This document shows, in pieces, positions 8,070 through 17,335 of a stretch of DNA of 45,532 nucleotides (its first letter is position 1; the number at the start of each line of letters is the position of its first letter). Below the pieces are notes generated by a model. That model had not been told where the DNA came from. It saw nothing but the letters and a program-made list of their open reading frames with translations, and did no database searches. The stretch is from Rhodospirillaceae bacterium (GTDB lineage: Bacteria > Pseudomonadota > Alphaproteobacteria > Rhodospirillales > UBA2165), in the NCBI GenBank assembly GCA_002687515.1, contig NZAK01000067.1, forward strand, positions 1 through 45,532, written 5' to 3'. The position numbers were made by a program, and so were the translations under genes.

Positions 8070-9554
8070 TCAATATCTGCGATTATCGATTGGGAATTGC
8101 CGTCTGTCTTGCCAATCGACAATATTGCCGCCGCCATATTCATCGTCTGGCGTCCCGCCGCCATATTCATCGTCTGGCGTCCCACCGCCATATTCATCGT
8201 CTGGCCAGCCGGCGGCTTCATCGGCCCATTCATCGACGTCCAAGGAGCGATAGAGCGTCCCGTGAGAGAGGACCATGACGGTGATAAAATAGGCGAGCAC
8301 GAAACGGCGGTCGGCGCCGAACGGCGAAAACAGGATATCCCAAATCATCATCATGCCGATGAAGGCGATCAGGGGCAAAAGCGGATCGTCGCTGACGAAC
8401 AGCCGGATCATGACGCGGATGACGATCACCAGGATCATCGCCCAGAACACCGCGCCCAGCAGACCGGCTTCCACCCAGGCGCCGAAGATGACCGAATGGG
8501 TGGGGATCAGATCGTTGGCAAGGAAGGGAATTTCGCCGCCCTTGGCGCCGTATTTCAAAAGCGCCATCAGGTAGGAATAATATTCGCTCTTGGCCCAGGA
8601 TCCATGGCCGAGAAACGGCGATTCCATGATCGCCTGGCCAGCAATCAGAATTTCGCTGCGCCCGCCAAGGAGAACGCCGAGCTGGCTGATCGATTGCTGG
8701 CGCAGGATAATTTGCGCCTGCTCGCCGAACAGGCCGGCTTCGACCATCGCTTCGTAACTTTCGAGGACCGCAAAAACCGCCATTATTGCAAAGGCGGCAA
8801 GTAACAGGATCTTGGCCGGCGATGGGAACCGGTATTTAGGTCCAGCGCCCGAATAGAATAAATAGGCGGCCGTCATAAAGGCCATGCCGCTGCCGCTACG
8901 AAAGCCCTGGCTCAGGAAAAAGGCGCCGATCAACAGGAACAAGGCGGGCGCCAGAAACGGCATCTGCGCGATGGTACGCTGTTGCAGAGCGGTGCCCACC
9001 AGATAGACCAGCGCGAAGCCAAGGCCGAATTTCCATGGCTGGGACAATCCGAATGGCGGCGGATCGAATATGAACAAAAGGATGATGCCGATTCCGAGAC
9101 CGGCGGCGAAAAGAACTAGGCGGCGGCGTGATCCGGCGATCAGGAGATAGATGGCCATGAAATTAAGCAGCGTGAAACTGATTTTCGCCCAGCCGCGGGC
9201 ATAATCCTTGAATGTCGATTCGACCGCAAAATCGGTGACGATCTGCGAGAATAGCCAGATCAAGCCCATGCCGAGGATAATTAGGGGAAGCCTGCGCATC
9301 AACAAACGGCCGCGCAGCAAAAGCATGATCGGCAGGATACCGATGAGCAGCAGCTCGGTGGCGAAAATGCGCCCGATCAGGTTAAGTTCCAGGAACGAGG
9401 CCGCCGGTATCAGCAGGGTGGCGGCGTCCAGGAAGATGTTGCGAACCGGGTCTTCATCGATCAACGGCAGGACCGGGCGTCCGCGCAGCGGATCGTAATC
9501 CGTATATTCGGGCAGATAACCAGGCGCGCTGATATTGTCGTATGGGCTATTCAA
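8070..9554 (-). CDS. O-antigen polymerase/ligase-like membrane protein with repeat tail
   Basis: A 494-residue polytopic protein with roughly ten or more hydrophobic segments, running from about 45 (IFLDAATLLIPAASFLELNL) to about 430. The segment IPTHSVIFGAWVEAGLLGAVFW near 350-372 resembles the Wzy_C/WaaL pattern of a His-Ser followed by an acidic residue and Gly-Leu-x-Gly, after a long loop at about 325-350. This suggests polymerisation or ligation of the glycan on the periplasmic face. The hydrophilic C-terminus carries three near-identical DDEYGGGTP units and ends in FPIDNRRY. That acidic, glycine-rich tail is unusual for the family. It is a Wzy candidate because it sits among the repeat-unit genes. 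Confidence 0.75.
   Translation of the reverse strand: MNSPYDNISAPGYLPEYTDYDPLRGRPVLPLIDEDPVRNIFLDAATLLIPAASFLELNLIGRIFATELLLIGILPIMLLLRGRLLMRRLPLIILGMGLIWLFSQIVTDFAVESTFKDYARGWAKISFTLLNFMAIYLLIAGSRRRLVLFAAGLGIGIILLFIFDPPPFGLSQPWKFGLGFALVYLVGTALQQRTIAQMPFLAPALFLLIGAFFLSQGFRSGSGMAFMTAAYLFYSGAGPKYRFPSPAKILLLAAFAIMAVFAVLESYEAMVEAGLFGEQAQIILRQQSISQLGVLLGGRSEILIAGQAIMESPFLGHGSWAKSEYYSYLMALLKYGAKGGEIPFLANDLIPTHSVIFGAWVEAGLLGAVFWAMILVIVIRVMIRLFVSDDPLLPLIAFIGMMMIWDILFSPFGADRRFVLAYFITVMVLSHGTLYRSLDVDEWADEAAGWPDDEYGGGTPDDEYGGGTPDDEYGGGNIVDWQDRRQFPIDNRRY
8131..8211 (-). repeat. Three tandem 27-bp units encoding a DDEYGGGTP tail
   Basis: Units at 8131-8157, 8158-8184 and 8185-8211 are in frame within the Wzy/ligase-like gene. 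The first two differ at only one base; the third diverges in its last few bases. Each encodes the 9-residue unit DDEYGGGTP on the minus strand. The near identity at DNA level suggests recent duplication by slippage, so copy number may vary between strains. Confidence 0.95.
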
Positions 9555-9561
9555 AACGCTA

Positions 9562-9602
9562 TAAATCCCACCGCTGAAATCTTCAGCATATATGGGAATT
9601 TA
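9562..9602 (-). repeat. Inverted repeat between GT4 and Wzy-like genes
   Basis: TAAATCCCA (9562-9570) pairs with TGGGAATTTA (9593-9602) with one bulge, and GCTGAA (9573-9578) pairs with TTCAGC (9582-9587). It lies in the 73-bp gap inside the minus-strand operon. It could be an internal attenuator or an mRNA-stability hairpin. No strong U-tract follows. Confidence 0.4.
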
Positions 9603-9627
9603 TTGTGAGATTTAAAGGTTTTAGGGC

Positions 9628-10881
9628 TTATGAGCCCGCGAGCCGGCGGTAAAGATCGGCCAGTTTGTCGCCGTAATCCGCCTGGGTGTACTGATTGGCT
9701 ACCAATTCCGCGTTTTTTGCCCCTATTTCGCTTGTTTTTTGCGGATTTTGCAGGGCCGCGCGGATCGCCGCCCCGGTCGCCGCCGCGTCACCCGGCGGCA
9801 CGATGGCGCCGTGCACGCCGTCTTCGGCGATGCAGCCCGAATTGTTGGTGGTGATGATATAGCAGCCGGCGGCCATGGCCTCGAACAATACCCGGGCCGA
9901 TCCCTCGGCAAACGAGGGAAAGACGAATATGTCGGCGGCGACTAGGCTGGCGGCCAGCCTTTCGCGCGCCACGACGCCGAGCGCCCCGACCCGCGCATCT
10001 TCCAGGAAGGTGCGGTGCCGGCGGCGGGTCGCGCTTTCGATCGGGCCGATCAGTTCCAGCCGCCAGGGCAAATCGGTGATCGGTTGCAGCGCGCGCGCCA
10101 ATATGTCGGCGCCCTTGCGGGTGCCGAAATTGCCGGCGAAGACCAGCAGCGGCGCATCGCTACCGCCTTCAGTGGTGGCGGGAGATTTTGGCATGCCGGC
10201 CACGAAATCATTGTCGACGCCGAGATAAATCACATGCAACCGGGTTTCGTCCCAGCCGAAATGCAGAAAGGTTTCCTTGACGAAATCGGAATTCACCAGC
10301 ACATGGTCGCCGCGCCCGATATCTTCCAGGATATGGGCCCAAAGAAGATCGATGCGCCCGCCCTCGCCCTTTTCCGGCCAGGCGCCCTGATGGCCGACGA
10401 AATGGTCCAACAGCGCCGGATGGGCGATCGAATGATCGCAAAGGGCGATCATGCCCTTCTCCTTGGCCCGGGCGACCGAGGCGCCGCCGAAACCGGCGCG
10501 GTAATGGTACAGCCTGGGCGTTCCCTTGAGGCCGCCCAAGACGCGCGCCGCCGATGCGCCGTAGCCGCGCAAGGCCGCGCGGTTGATCAGATCGGTCGGT
10601 GTTTTGAACGCCTTGTGTTTTTGGCGCAAGGCGACCGCAACCTGCATCAGCGCCTCGGGCAGGAAGGATGCCGAAATCAAGCCTTCGGGATAAGTGCCCT
10701 GGCGCGCCAGCAGCCGGGCGACGCGGCGATTGCCCGATAGGCCGGCCGCCGTCAGCAGCCGTTTCGCCGCGCTCGTCGGATAGGCGCCGGTGATATAGGC
10801 GTCCAGGATGCCGCGCCGGTGCGCCTCTTCCGCCGCCCAAGACATATGAAACCGGCCGAAGCCGTTGGATATGACAACCAT
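9628..10881 (-). CDS. Family 4 glycosyltransferase
   Basis: A 417-residue GT4-type enzyme. It starts MVVISNGFGRFHMSWAAEEA, a glycine-loop-like N-terminus with no obvious leader. The donor half has LLVFAGNFGTRKGADILARAL and the EX7E motif in FAEGSARVLFEAMAAGCYIITT. The C-terminus ends in a typical helix (YGDKLADLYRRLAGS). It begins 6 bp after the flippase stop codon. It probably adds one sugar of the repeat unit; donor and acceptor are unknown. Confidence 0.9.
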   Translation of the reverse strand: MVVISNGFGRFHMSWAAEEAHRRGILDAYITGAYPTSAAKRLLTAAGLSGNRRVARLLARQGTYPEGLISASFLPEALMQVAVALRQKHKAFKTPTDLINRAALRGYGASAARVLGGLKGTPRLYHYRAGFGGASVARAKEKGMIALCDHSIAHPALLDHFVGHQGAWPEKGEGGRIDLLWAHILEDIGRGDHVLVNSDFVKETFLHFGWDETRLHVIYLGVDNDFVAGMPKSPATTEGGSDAPLLVFAGNFGTRKGADILARALQPITDLPWRLELIGPIESATRRRHRTFLEDARVGALGVVARERLAASLVAADIFVFPSFAEGSARVLFEAMAAGCYIITTNNSGCIAEDGVHGAIVPPGDAAATGAAIRAALQNPQKTSEIGAKNAELVANQYTQADYGDKLADLYRRLAGS

Positions 10882-10887
10882 CTCCGC

Positions 10888-12327
10888 TTACCCGTTTTCG
10901 CTCCGGCCGGTGTCGGAGTTTGGGCCGAGCCCGAGCCGGCCTTTTGCCGCCGCCGCCAATTCCCGCGCCACCTGGCGTGATTGCGCGATCAGGTATATCG
11001 GCGGGCGCAGCGAGGCGGCGGCATGGGCCAGGGCCGGCGCGCCAAGCAGCCGGTTGGCGCGCCAAATGGTATAGACGGCGATGGCGATTTCCGAGATCAA
11101 AAGGGCGAGCGCGGCGCCGCCGTTTCCCAAAATTCCGGTTAGCGGCATGACCAGTGAAATCGCCATCAGGTTCGCCGCGATATAGGCCAGCGACAGCCCT
11201 TCATGACGGTTGGAGGCATAGAGCAGGCTGAGGCTGCCCCACCACCAGGCGTTCACCAACACGACGCCCAGAAGGAGGGCAAACAGCGGCTGTTCGACTA
11301 GGATGCGCGCGCCGGTCCAGAGGATAAGGATGGGCGGCCCGGCAAACAGCAAAACAACCACCGATACGAAGCCGATCCAGGTCGAGGCTTGCGACAGCCG
11401 GCGGTAAATGGTGCCGAGGAGATCGAAATCATCGGCGCCATAGGCGCGTGAAATTTCCGGGCGCACGGAAAGGCTGAGGGCGTTGGTGAGCTGTATGACG
11501 ACGCGCGTCAATGTGCGCAAGGTGGCGAAGACGACGACCGCGCCCGGCCCCAGGCTGGCGCCGAGGACCAAAACAACCCCCTGAATATTAAGCGCGTTGC
11601 CGAGGGGAAAACCCATGAAGGCCAGGGACGGGCGCAGCATTTCACGGAACATGGCCCAGTCGGCATACCGGTAACCGATTGAGAGCCACGGCAGGCTCTG
11701 GCGCAGCTGCCGCCACATGCCGACGGTGCCGATCAGGCGCCCGGCGAGGAACCCGGCGGCGGCGCCCACGGGGCCGAGGCCAGCCGCGACCGCCGCCGCC
11801 AAGGCCGCGAATTCAAATAGACGGATAGCCGTCTGGTAGATGCTGCCAAGGCCGTAACGCCCCTCGCAATAAAAGCCGGCATAGAAGACCGATGTCTGCA
11901 AGGTGGCCAGGAATTGAAGGCCAAGGAGTATAAGGACCATGGCGACGGCGGTGGGGCCAAGCCGGCTTAGCTGGAATACCTCTCCGATCGGCATGACCAA
12001 CGCGGCGGCGGCAACCAGCACCAGAAGCACGGTCGACACCACGCTGATCATGGTCCAGGCCGTCTGGAATACAGCCAAGGCTTCGTCGCGTTTGTCTTGG
12101 GACACCAGCATCGCCATGCGATGCATGGCGGTGGTCGCGAAACCCAACTCGCTGAGCGCCAGGTAGGCCGGCATGGCAAAGAGGATAAGCCATTCACCGT
12201 AGAGTTCGGCGCCCCAGAAAAACAGGAACAAGGGAACGCTCAAGATCTGGATCAGAAGGTTCGCCGCCTGGCCAGCCGTGTTGGCGGCGAGCCCTTTCAG
12301 CAAGCGTTCTCGCAATGAACCGGTCAT
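10888..12327 (-). CDS. Wzx-like polysaccharide flippase (MATE/MOP superfamily)
   Basis: A 479-residue membrane protein with about 12-14 hydrophobic segments along its whole length. The N-terminus, RLLKGLAANTAGQAANLLIQ, followed by SVPLFLFFWGAELYGEWLIL, is characteristic of polysaccharide exporters of the RfbX/Wzx type. In this role it would flip the undecaprenyl-linked repeat unit from the cytoplasmic to the periplasmic leaflet, upstream of the Wzy step. It sits between the methyltransferase (29 bp gap) and a GT4 (6 bp gap). Specificity cannot be read from sequence. Confidence 0.88.
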   Translation of the reverse strand: MTGSLRERLLKGLAANTAGQAANLLIQILSVPLFLFFWGAELYGEWLILFAMPAYLALSELGFATTAMHRMAMLVSQDKRDEALAVFQTAWTMISVVSTVLLVLVAAAALVMPIGEVFQLSRLGPTAVAMVLILLGLQFLATLQTSVFYAGFYCEGRYGLGSIYQTAIRLFEFAALAAAVAAGLGPVGAAAGFLAGRLIGTVGMWRQLRQSLPWLSIGYRYADWAMFREMLRPSLAFMGFPLGNALNIQGVVLVLGASLGPGAVVVFATLRTLTRVVIQLTNALSLSVRPEISRAYGADDFDLLGTIYRRLSQASTWIGFVSVVVLLFAGPPILILWTGARILVEQPLFALLLGVVLVNAWWWGSLSLLYASNRHEGLSLAYIAANLMAISLVMPLTGILGNGGAALALLISEIAIAVYTIWRANRLLGAPALAHAAASLRPPIYLIAQSRQVARELAAAAKGRLGLGPNSDTGRSENG

Positions 12328-12356
12328 CGTTTCCGCCCCATTTTCGGCGATCGGAA

Positions 12357-13253
12357 TCAGGTGCCGGTCGACGCAAGCTCCAGTCTGACGACCTCGGCCT
12401 CGCGTCTGGCGATCACCAGCAACTCGATGCCATCCAATTGCGGCACGCCTTGTGCATCGGCTCGGCGCGGCGCGGCATTATGGGGATAGCTACTAAAGCT
12501 CAGGGAAAAGCCGTATTCGGGAAGGCTGCGCCGGAAAAACTCGGCGTCCAATGCCGACACATGCTTTTCGCTGATATGGTGCCCCCATTTGAGCCCCATC
12601 TCCCTGGCTTGCTGGCCGGCGGCGTTGGGAACGAAAATGAACAGGACACCGTCATCGGCAAGCAGGCGCCGGAAGGTGTTGAGCGCGTATTTCAAATCCG
12701 GCACATGCTCCAATACGTGACTGGTATGGATGACATCGAAGGAACCGGGCGTCAACGCCTCCAACTGCTTGAAATCATTCAATATTTCTACACTCAGCTT
12801 TTCGCGTCCGAAATCGCCACGCGGCTTGGAAATCTCGAACCCGACGGCGTCGAAACCGGCTTGCCGGAACTGATGCAGCCCGTAGCCCCAGGAGCAGCCG
12901 TAATCCAAAAGACGGCCCTTTCGGGCGTGCCGATCGACCAAGCCGACATTGATCGACAGGTCTCTGTCGGAACCGGCGAAATTGGTTTCCATGAGCCGGG
13001 CGATCTCCGCGTCCGAGGGCATTTCGGTGGTCATCCCCTCGGAATATTCCTCCTGGTAGAATTCCAGGTTGGAGCGGGCGTCTTCCTTGGGATAGCGGAA
13101 CTTCAACAGGCAATCGGGGCAGCGGCGCAGTTCCAGAAGCAGTTTCTTGCGCGCCAGCAACTGGGTTTCGCGCGCACCGCAATAGGGGCAGTCGCGCGGT
13201 TGCGCGGTCACCAGCCTTGTAAGCGTTTTGAAAGCAAACGAAAGATGTGCCAA
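12357..13253 (-). CDS. Class I SAM-dependent methyltransferase with N-terminal zinc-ribbon-like motif
   Basis: A 298-residue protein. Residues about 19-52 hold two Cys-x2-Cys pairs (CPYCGARE and CPDCLLKF), a likely zinc site common in sugar C- and O-methyltransferases of polysaccharide loci. The SAM domain follows, with RLLDYGCSWGYGLHQFRQAG as motif I, FDVIHTSHVLEHVPDLKYAL as motif IV and LADDGVLFIFVPN. It is the first gene of the minus-strand run. It diverges from the plus-strand FkbM gene across an AT-rich gap. It probably methylates a nucleotide sugar or glycan; the target is unknown. Confidence 0.88.
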   Translation of the reverse strand: MAHLSFAFKTLTRLVTAQPRDCPYCGARETQLLARKKLLLELRRCPDCLLKFRYPKEDARSNLEFYQEEYSEGMTTEMPSDAEIARLMETNFAGSDRDLSINVGLVDRHARKGRLLDYGCSWGYGLHQFRQAGFDAVGFEISKPRGDFGREKLSVEILNDFKQLEALTPGSFDVIHTSHVLEHVPDLKYALNTFRRLLADDGVLFIFVPNAAGQQAREMGLKWGHHISEKHVSALDAEFFRRSLPEYGFSLSFSSYPHNAAPRRADAQGVPQLDGIELLVIARREAEVVRLELASTGT

Positions 13254-13408
13254 AACTGTTCCTCAACCGCGGCTGGCCGACACAACTCCGACGGCGGGCC
13301 GGTAAAATAGCGCTCGCAATAATTCCTGCGATTATTATCTACTTTACAAATGCTGCTTCGCATGTAGTTACCGAATGCCTAATAATCAAGAGAAATCAAG
13401 AGATTCTA

Positions 13409-14218
13409 ATGTTTTATAAATTATGGCATTACCTGCATGCGGTCGAATTCCGGCTCTATCTTCTGAACGAATTGTCGATTTTGCGGCGCCAGAACAAGAA
13501 ATTTCCCGCCAATCTTTGGTTGAGCACCCTTCGCCGCCCGACCTCGACCGAGGATTGGATCAATTTTCTTCGCTTCCTGGCGCCCGGGGAGCCGATCCAT
13601 CTGATCGATGTAGGCGCCAATGACGGTTCCTGGTCGGAAGGTTTTGTCTCGATTTTTCCGAATACGCGGCTGACCGCGTTCGAACCGCTGCCATCGACCT
13701 TCGAGCTGTTGCGCGCCCGCTTCGGGATGCGCGATGAAACCCAGCTTCACAACTGCGCCCTTTCCGACGAAAGCGGGCGGATGACCATCAATCTGGGCCA
13801 GGAAAGCACCTTCGCTTCGTTCGAGGAATTCGAGGACCATATCGGCGAGGCGCGCGAAAAACACATAACAGGCACCGAGGAGGTCGAGGTCAAAACCCTT
13901 GATTCCGTCGATATAAAACATGAAAACGGGCGCCGGACGGTCCTCAAAATCGACGTTCAGGGCCACGAGGAAGAGGTGCTTGAGGGCGCCGGCGCGCTGC
14001 TGCCGTCGGTGGATTTGGTCCTCTGCGAGGTATCCTTCGCCAGCGAATACAAGAACCGTCCGCCGTCCTTCGCGCGCGTCTCGGAGCTTTTGCGCCCGGC
14101 GCGGCTGTTCCCCATCGGCTTTCAGGAATTCGGCCGGCAGGCGTCCACCTACGCCATCGAACGGGATGTATTGTTCGTCAAGGACAGCCTGCTGGAACGC
14201 ATTTTCGACAATGGCTGA
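13409..14218 (+). CDS. FkbM family methyltransferase
   Basis: 269 residues from MFYKLWHYLHAVEFRLYLLN. The frame is open upstream, but that part overlaps the start region of the divergent methyltransferase and has poor composition, so the ATG at 13409 is preferred. The SAM motif is IHLIDVGANDGSWSEGFVSI, the acidic step is LTAFEPLPSTFELL, and the FkbM signature is VLKIDVQGHEEEVLEGAGAL followed by LVLCEVSF. It is the only plus-strand gene inside the minus-strand cluster and has an AT-rich leader, so it may have arrived separately. It converges on the phosphoglycosyltransferase gene 11 bp away. Confidence 0.88.
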   Translation: MFYKLWHYLHAVEFRLYLLNELSILRRQNKKFPANLWLSTLRRPTSTEDWINFLRFLAPGEPIHLIDVGANDGSWSEGFVSIFPNTRLTAFEPLPSTFELLRARFGMRDETQLHNCALSDESGRMTINLGQESTFASFEEFEDHIGEAREKHITGTEEVEVKTLDSVDIKHENGRRTVLKIDVQGHEEEVLEGAGALLPSVDLVLCEVSFASEYKNRPPSFARVSELLRPARLFPIGFQEFGRQASTYAIERDVLFVKDSLLERIFDNG

Positions 14219-14229
14219 GGCCCGCCTGA

Positions 14230-15792
14230 TCAATAGGCGTTGCGCCCGCCGGCGCAGACCCAGACCGTCATCAGGATGATCTTGAGGTCCAAAAGGAACG
14301 ACCAGTTGTCGATATAGTGCAGGTCGGCCTGAACCCGGCGGCGCATCTTTTCGGGCGTATCGGTTTCGCCCCTTAAGCCATTGACCTGGGCCCAGCCGGT
14401 GATGCCCGGCTTCACCTTATGGCGACCGAGGTACTGATCGATAATTTCCGCGAATTGCAGATTGTGCTGCACCGCGTGCGGGCGCGGGCCGATCAGTGAC
14501 ATCTCGCCCTTCACCACGTTCAACAATTGCGGCAACTCGTCGAGGCTGGTGCGCCTTAAGATTCGGCCGACGCGGGTGATGCGCGCATCGCCCTTGGTCG
14601 CCTGGCGGACGGTTTTATCATCGGGCGCATCGATGCGCATCGAGCGGAACTTGTAGATCACGAACTCGTCATTATGGAACCCCTGGCGCCGTTGCTGGAA
14701 GATGGCGGCGCCCGGGCTTTCCAGCTTCACGGCGATGGCGATCAGGGCCATCACCGGCAAGGAAAGCAAAAGGAAGACGACGCCCAGGATCCTGTCTTCC
14801 AGGTTCTTGGCCAGCTTGCCCCAGCCGGAAATTGGCCGCTCCATCACCCGGATCAGCGTCGTATCGTGGAGCCGCGTGGCGCCGAGATCGGGAAATTTGA
14901 AGCCGACCGCGCCAGGGCTCATGGCGGCTTCGCAATTAAAGGTCTTCAAGCGGTCCAGCAATTCGGGCAAAAGCGGATGATCCCACGGCAGCGCCAGGAT
15001 TACCTGCTGCACCGAGGTTGAGAACAAATGCCCGCTAAGCTCATCCATGCCGCCGAGCACGGGCACGTGGTAGATGCTGTCGTAGTCGCCGTTATTATCA
15101 TCGATCAGAAATACGCCCATGATATTCTGGCTGTCGTCCTCGGACCGGATTCTGGCGAGAAGCTCCTCGCAATATTCACGGGTGCCGATCAGGAACAGAT
15201 CGTTGGTCAGCACCCCTGATTTCCGCCAGCGCGATATTTGCAGCCAGAAGACGGAGCGCGCGATAACCAGCCCGGCCGAGCCCGCCGCCAACCACATCAT
15301 CACCCAGATCCGCGAAAAATTGTCCGAGGTTTTGGTGAAAAAGGCCACCAGGATCAAGGTGCCGACGATCCAGAGCCAAGCCTTGCCGGCGCTTTTCATC
15401 TGCTCACCGAAGGCATTGGTCATGCCGCGGTAGGCGCCGAACAGCTGCATGTAATTGAAGGTCAGGAGCGCCGTAAAGCCGATCGCGACAATATAGATTT
15501 GCGGCAGATCGAAACTGCGGTGGCGCAGGTAATAGGCAAACATACCGGTCGCCACGACGACCAGTAAATCGACCGCGCGCAAGAGGCCCGAGGAGATGGT
15601 GCGCACCTCGTCCGGCGAATAGCTGCGCCGCTCGGTAACGCGGCGCTCGGTGCCGGCGTAATCCACCGCCCGATTGCGCCGGTCCGGTCCCAGACGCCGC
15701 TCGGCAACCGTTTGCAATCCGGTCTCGGGCGCCGCCGCGCCTTCCTTTTCGATTTGCGAAATTTTCAACGCGGATATCCGCTCAATGTTCAA
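14230..15792 (-). CDS. Polyprenyl-phosphate sugar phosphotransferase (WcaJ/EpsY-type initiating enzyme)
   Basis: 520 residues. An N-terminal extension of about 75 residues (rich in Glu/Arg) precedes four or five membrane helices (about 80-185), then a CoA-binding-like Rossmann segment. The C-terminal catalytic domain starts with the helix VVFLLLSLPVMALIAIAVKL. It carries the bacterial sugar transferase signatures YKFRSMRIDA, RRTSLDELPQLLNVVKGEMS, LIGPRPHAVQHN and VKPGITGWAQVNGLRGET. It transfers a sugar-1-phosphate (often glucose or galactose) to undecaprenyl phosphate, the first committed step of repeat-unit assembly. It diverges from the second Wzy/ligase-like gene across 196 bp that probably hold both promoters. 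Confidence 0.93.
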   Translation of the reverse strand: MNIERISALKISQIEKEGAAAPETGLQTVAERRLGPDRRNRAVDYAGTERRVTERRSYSPDEVRTISSGLLRAVDLLVVVATGMFAYYLRHRSFDLPQIYIVAIGFTALLTFNYMQLFGAYRGMTNAFGEQMKSAGKAWLWIVGTLILVAFFTKTSDNFSRIWVMMWLAAGSAGLVIARSVFWLQISRWRKSGVLTNDLFLIGTREYCEELLARIRSEDDSQNIMGVFLIDDNNGDYDSIYHVPVLGGMDELSGHLFSTSVQQVILALPWDHPLLPELLDRLKTFNCEAAMSPGAVGFKFPDLGATRLHDTTLIRVMERPISGWGKLAKNLEDRILGVVFLLLSLPVMALIAIAVKLESPGAAIFQQRRQGFHNDEFVIYKFRSMRIDAPDDKTVRQATKGDARITRVGRILRRTSLDELPQLLNVVKGEMSLIGPRPHAVQHNLQFAEIIDQYLGRHKVKPGITGWAQVNGLRGETDTPEKMRRRVQADLHYIDNWSFLLDLKIILMTVWVCAGGRNAY

Positions 15793-15988
15793 ACTGACCT
15801 GAGAATCGGTTCAACAACGCCGATTCCGGCTTAATTAAACATGGGGAGCCCACCAGTGCTTTCCAATACGCGTTTGGCGAATAAAAATTACCTATTTTCA
15901 CAAAAAATCGTGAACCGGGGGGTGGGTATCGGCGCGGCGAATACTCATATGATCAAAGTTATCCGGTGTAACCACCCGTGCAGCGAAG

Positions 15989-17335
15989 ATGAGATTTCAG
16001 CCGATCCTTTTCTGGCTCCTGATGGCGCTCGTGGCGCTGGCGCCGCTGCCGCTGGGCGCCAACCGGCCGTGGGCCTTGGCCCTGTTGTCGCTGGCCGCCG
16101 GCACGCTTTTGATGTTTTGGACGCTCGGCTCGACGTTGAAGGCCTATAATGTCGCCCTGCCGCTGTCGCGCGTCGCGCCCATCGCACTTCCCTTCTTCGC
16201 CGTCCTCGCCTGGGGATTCGCGCAAATGAGCGGTCTGACCCCGGCCGCATGGGATCATCCGATATGGGACGCGGCGGCGAATGCCGGTGCCGCCATCACC
16301 GTCAACAAATATGAAACCGCGACCGCCCTGATGCGATTGCTGGCCTATGGCGCCGTCTTTTGGCTGGCCCTGAACCTCGGCCGGGCGCCGCACCGGGCCT
16401 ACCGCGCGCTCTACGTTTTCGCCCTCGTCAGCCTAGCCTACGCGGTCTATGGATTGCTGGTCCAATTCCAAGGCTGGCGGACCATCCTCTGGTTCGACAA
16501 ATGGGCCTACGAAACCGACCTCACCAGCACCTTCGTCAACCGCAACAACTACGCCACCTTCGCCGGGCTTGGCCTGGTGGTCGCCGTCGGCCTTATCTTC
16601 CAGGAATACCGCGGCGTGCTGTCGAGCCGCTTCGATGCGCGCAAATCGATGCTGTTTATCTTCGACAGCGTGACGCCGCGCCTAGCCATTCTGTTGATCG
16701 CGGTGACGGCGCTGGTTTCGGCCATCTTGCTTACCCATTCGCGGGCCGGGCTGATCGCCGCGCTGTCCGGCCTGGTTGTCCTCTGCGTCACCTACGCCTT
16801 CACGCGCATCGCAAATACCAAGCGCACGCTGATCATCAGCACCGTCGTCGCCGGCCTTGGCGTATCTTTTTTCATGCTCTCGGGCGAGGCTGTCAGCAAC
16901 CGCATGACCCAATTGGACGGCTCGCTCGGCGACCGGATGCACATTTACCAACTGGTCGCCGACAAGATCGCCGAGCGGCCCTGGACCGGCGTCGGTTATG
17001 GCAATTTCCTCGATGTCTCCTGGACGATCCGCGACGAAACCCTCACCGGCTATTGGGACAAGGCCCATAACAGCTACCTGGAAACCGCGCTGGAGCTGGG
17101 CATCCCGGCGGCGGCGCTCTTGGCCTTGGCGATCCTGATCGCCGCCGGCGTCTGCCTCTATGGCGCCGTCACCCGCAACCGCGAGGAAATTTTTCCGGTC
17201 ATCGGCGTCGCCGCCACGGTCACCGTCGGGGTTCATTCGCTGGTCGATTTCAGCCTGCAAATTCCCGCCGTCGCCGTCGCCTTCGCCCTCATCCTCGGCA
17301 TCGCCTACGCCCAGGCCTGGAGTTCGGACCGGTAG
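15989..17335 (+). CDS. O-antigen ligase/polymerase-like membrane protein (Wzy_C family)
   Basis: 448 residues, about 10-12 hydrophobic segments. The first part, LPLGANRPWALALLSLAAG, is typical of O-antigen ligase-like proteins of exopolysaccharide loci. STFVNRNNYATFAGLGL and the loop ending in DKAHNSYLETALELGIPAAA match the Wzy_C pattern, with a His-Asn and a Glu-Leu-Gly. The protein would act on undecaprenyl-linked glycans on the periplasmic face. It is the second protein of this type in the locus, so one could be the polymerase and the other the ligase. It is divergent from the initiating transferase. Confidence 0.82.
   Translation: MRFQPILFWLLMALVALAPLPLGANRPWALALLSLAAGTLLMFWTLGSTLKAYNVALPLSRVAPIALPFFAVLAWGFAQMSGLTPAAWDHPIWDAAANAGAAITVNKYETATALMRLLAYGAVFWLALNLGRAPHRAYRALYVFALVSLAYAVYGLLVQFQGWRTILWFDKWAYETDLTSTFVNRNNYATFAGLGLVVAVGLIFQEYRGVLSSRFDARKSMLFIFDSVTPRLAILLIAVTALVSAILLTHSRAGLIAALSGLVVLCVTYAFTRIANTKRTLIISTVVAGLGVSFFMLSGEAVSNRMTQLDGSLGDRMHIYQLVADKIAERPWTGVGYGNFLDVSWTIRDETLTGYWDKAHNSYLETALELGIPAAALLALAILIAAGVCLYGAVTRNREEIFPVIGVAATVTVGVHSLVDFSLQIPAVAVAFALILGIAYAQAWSSDR

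Noticed and set aside
8131-8211. Possible CRISPR-like array
   Set aside because: The 27-bp units are contiguous with no spacers and are in frame within a gene. They are a coding tandem repeat.
13247-13408. N-terminal extension of the plus-strand FkbM protein
   Set aside because: The extension overlaps the start of the divergent methyltransferase gene, has an AT-rich non-coding character, and the FkbM domain is complete from the ATG at 13409.
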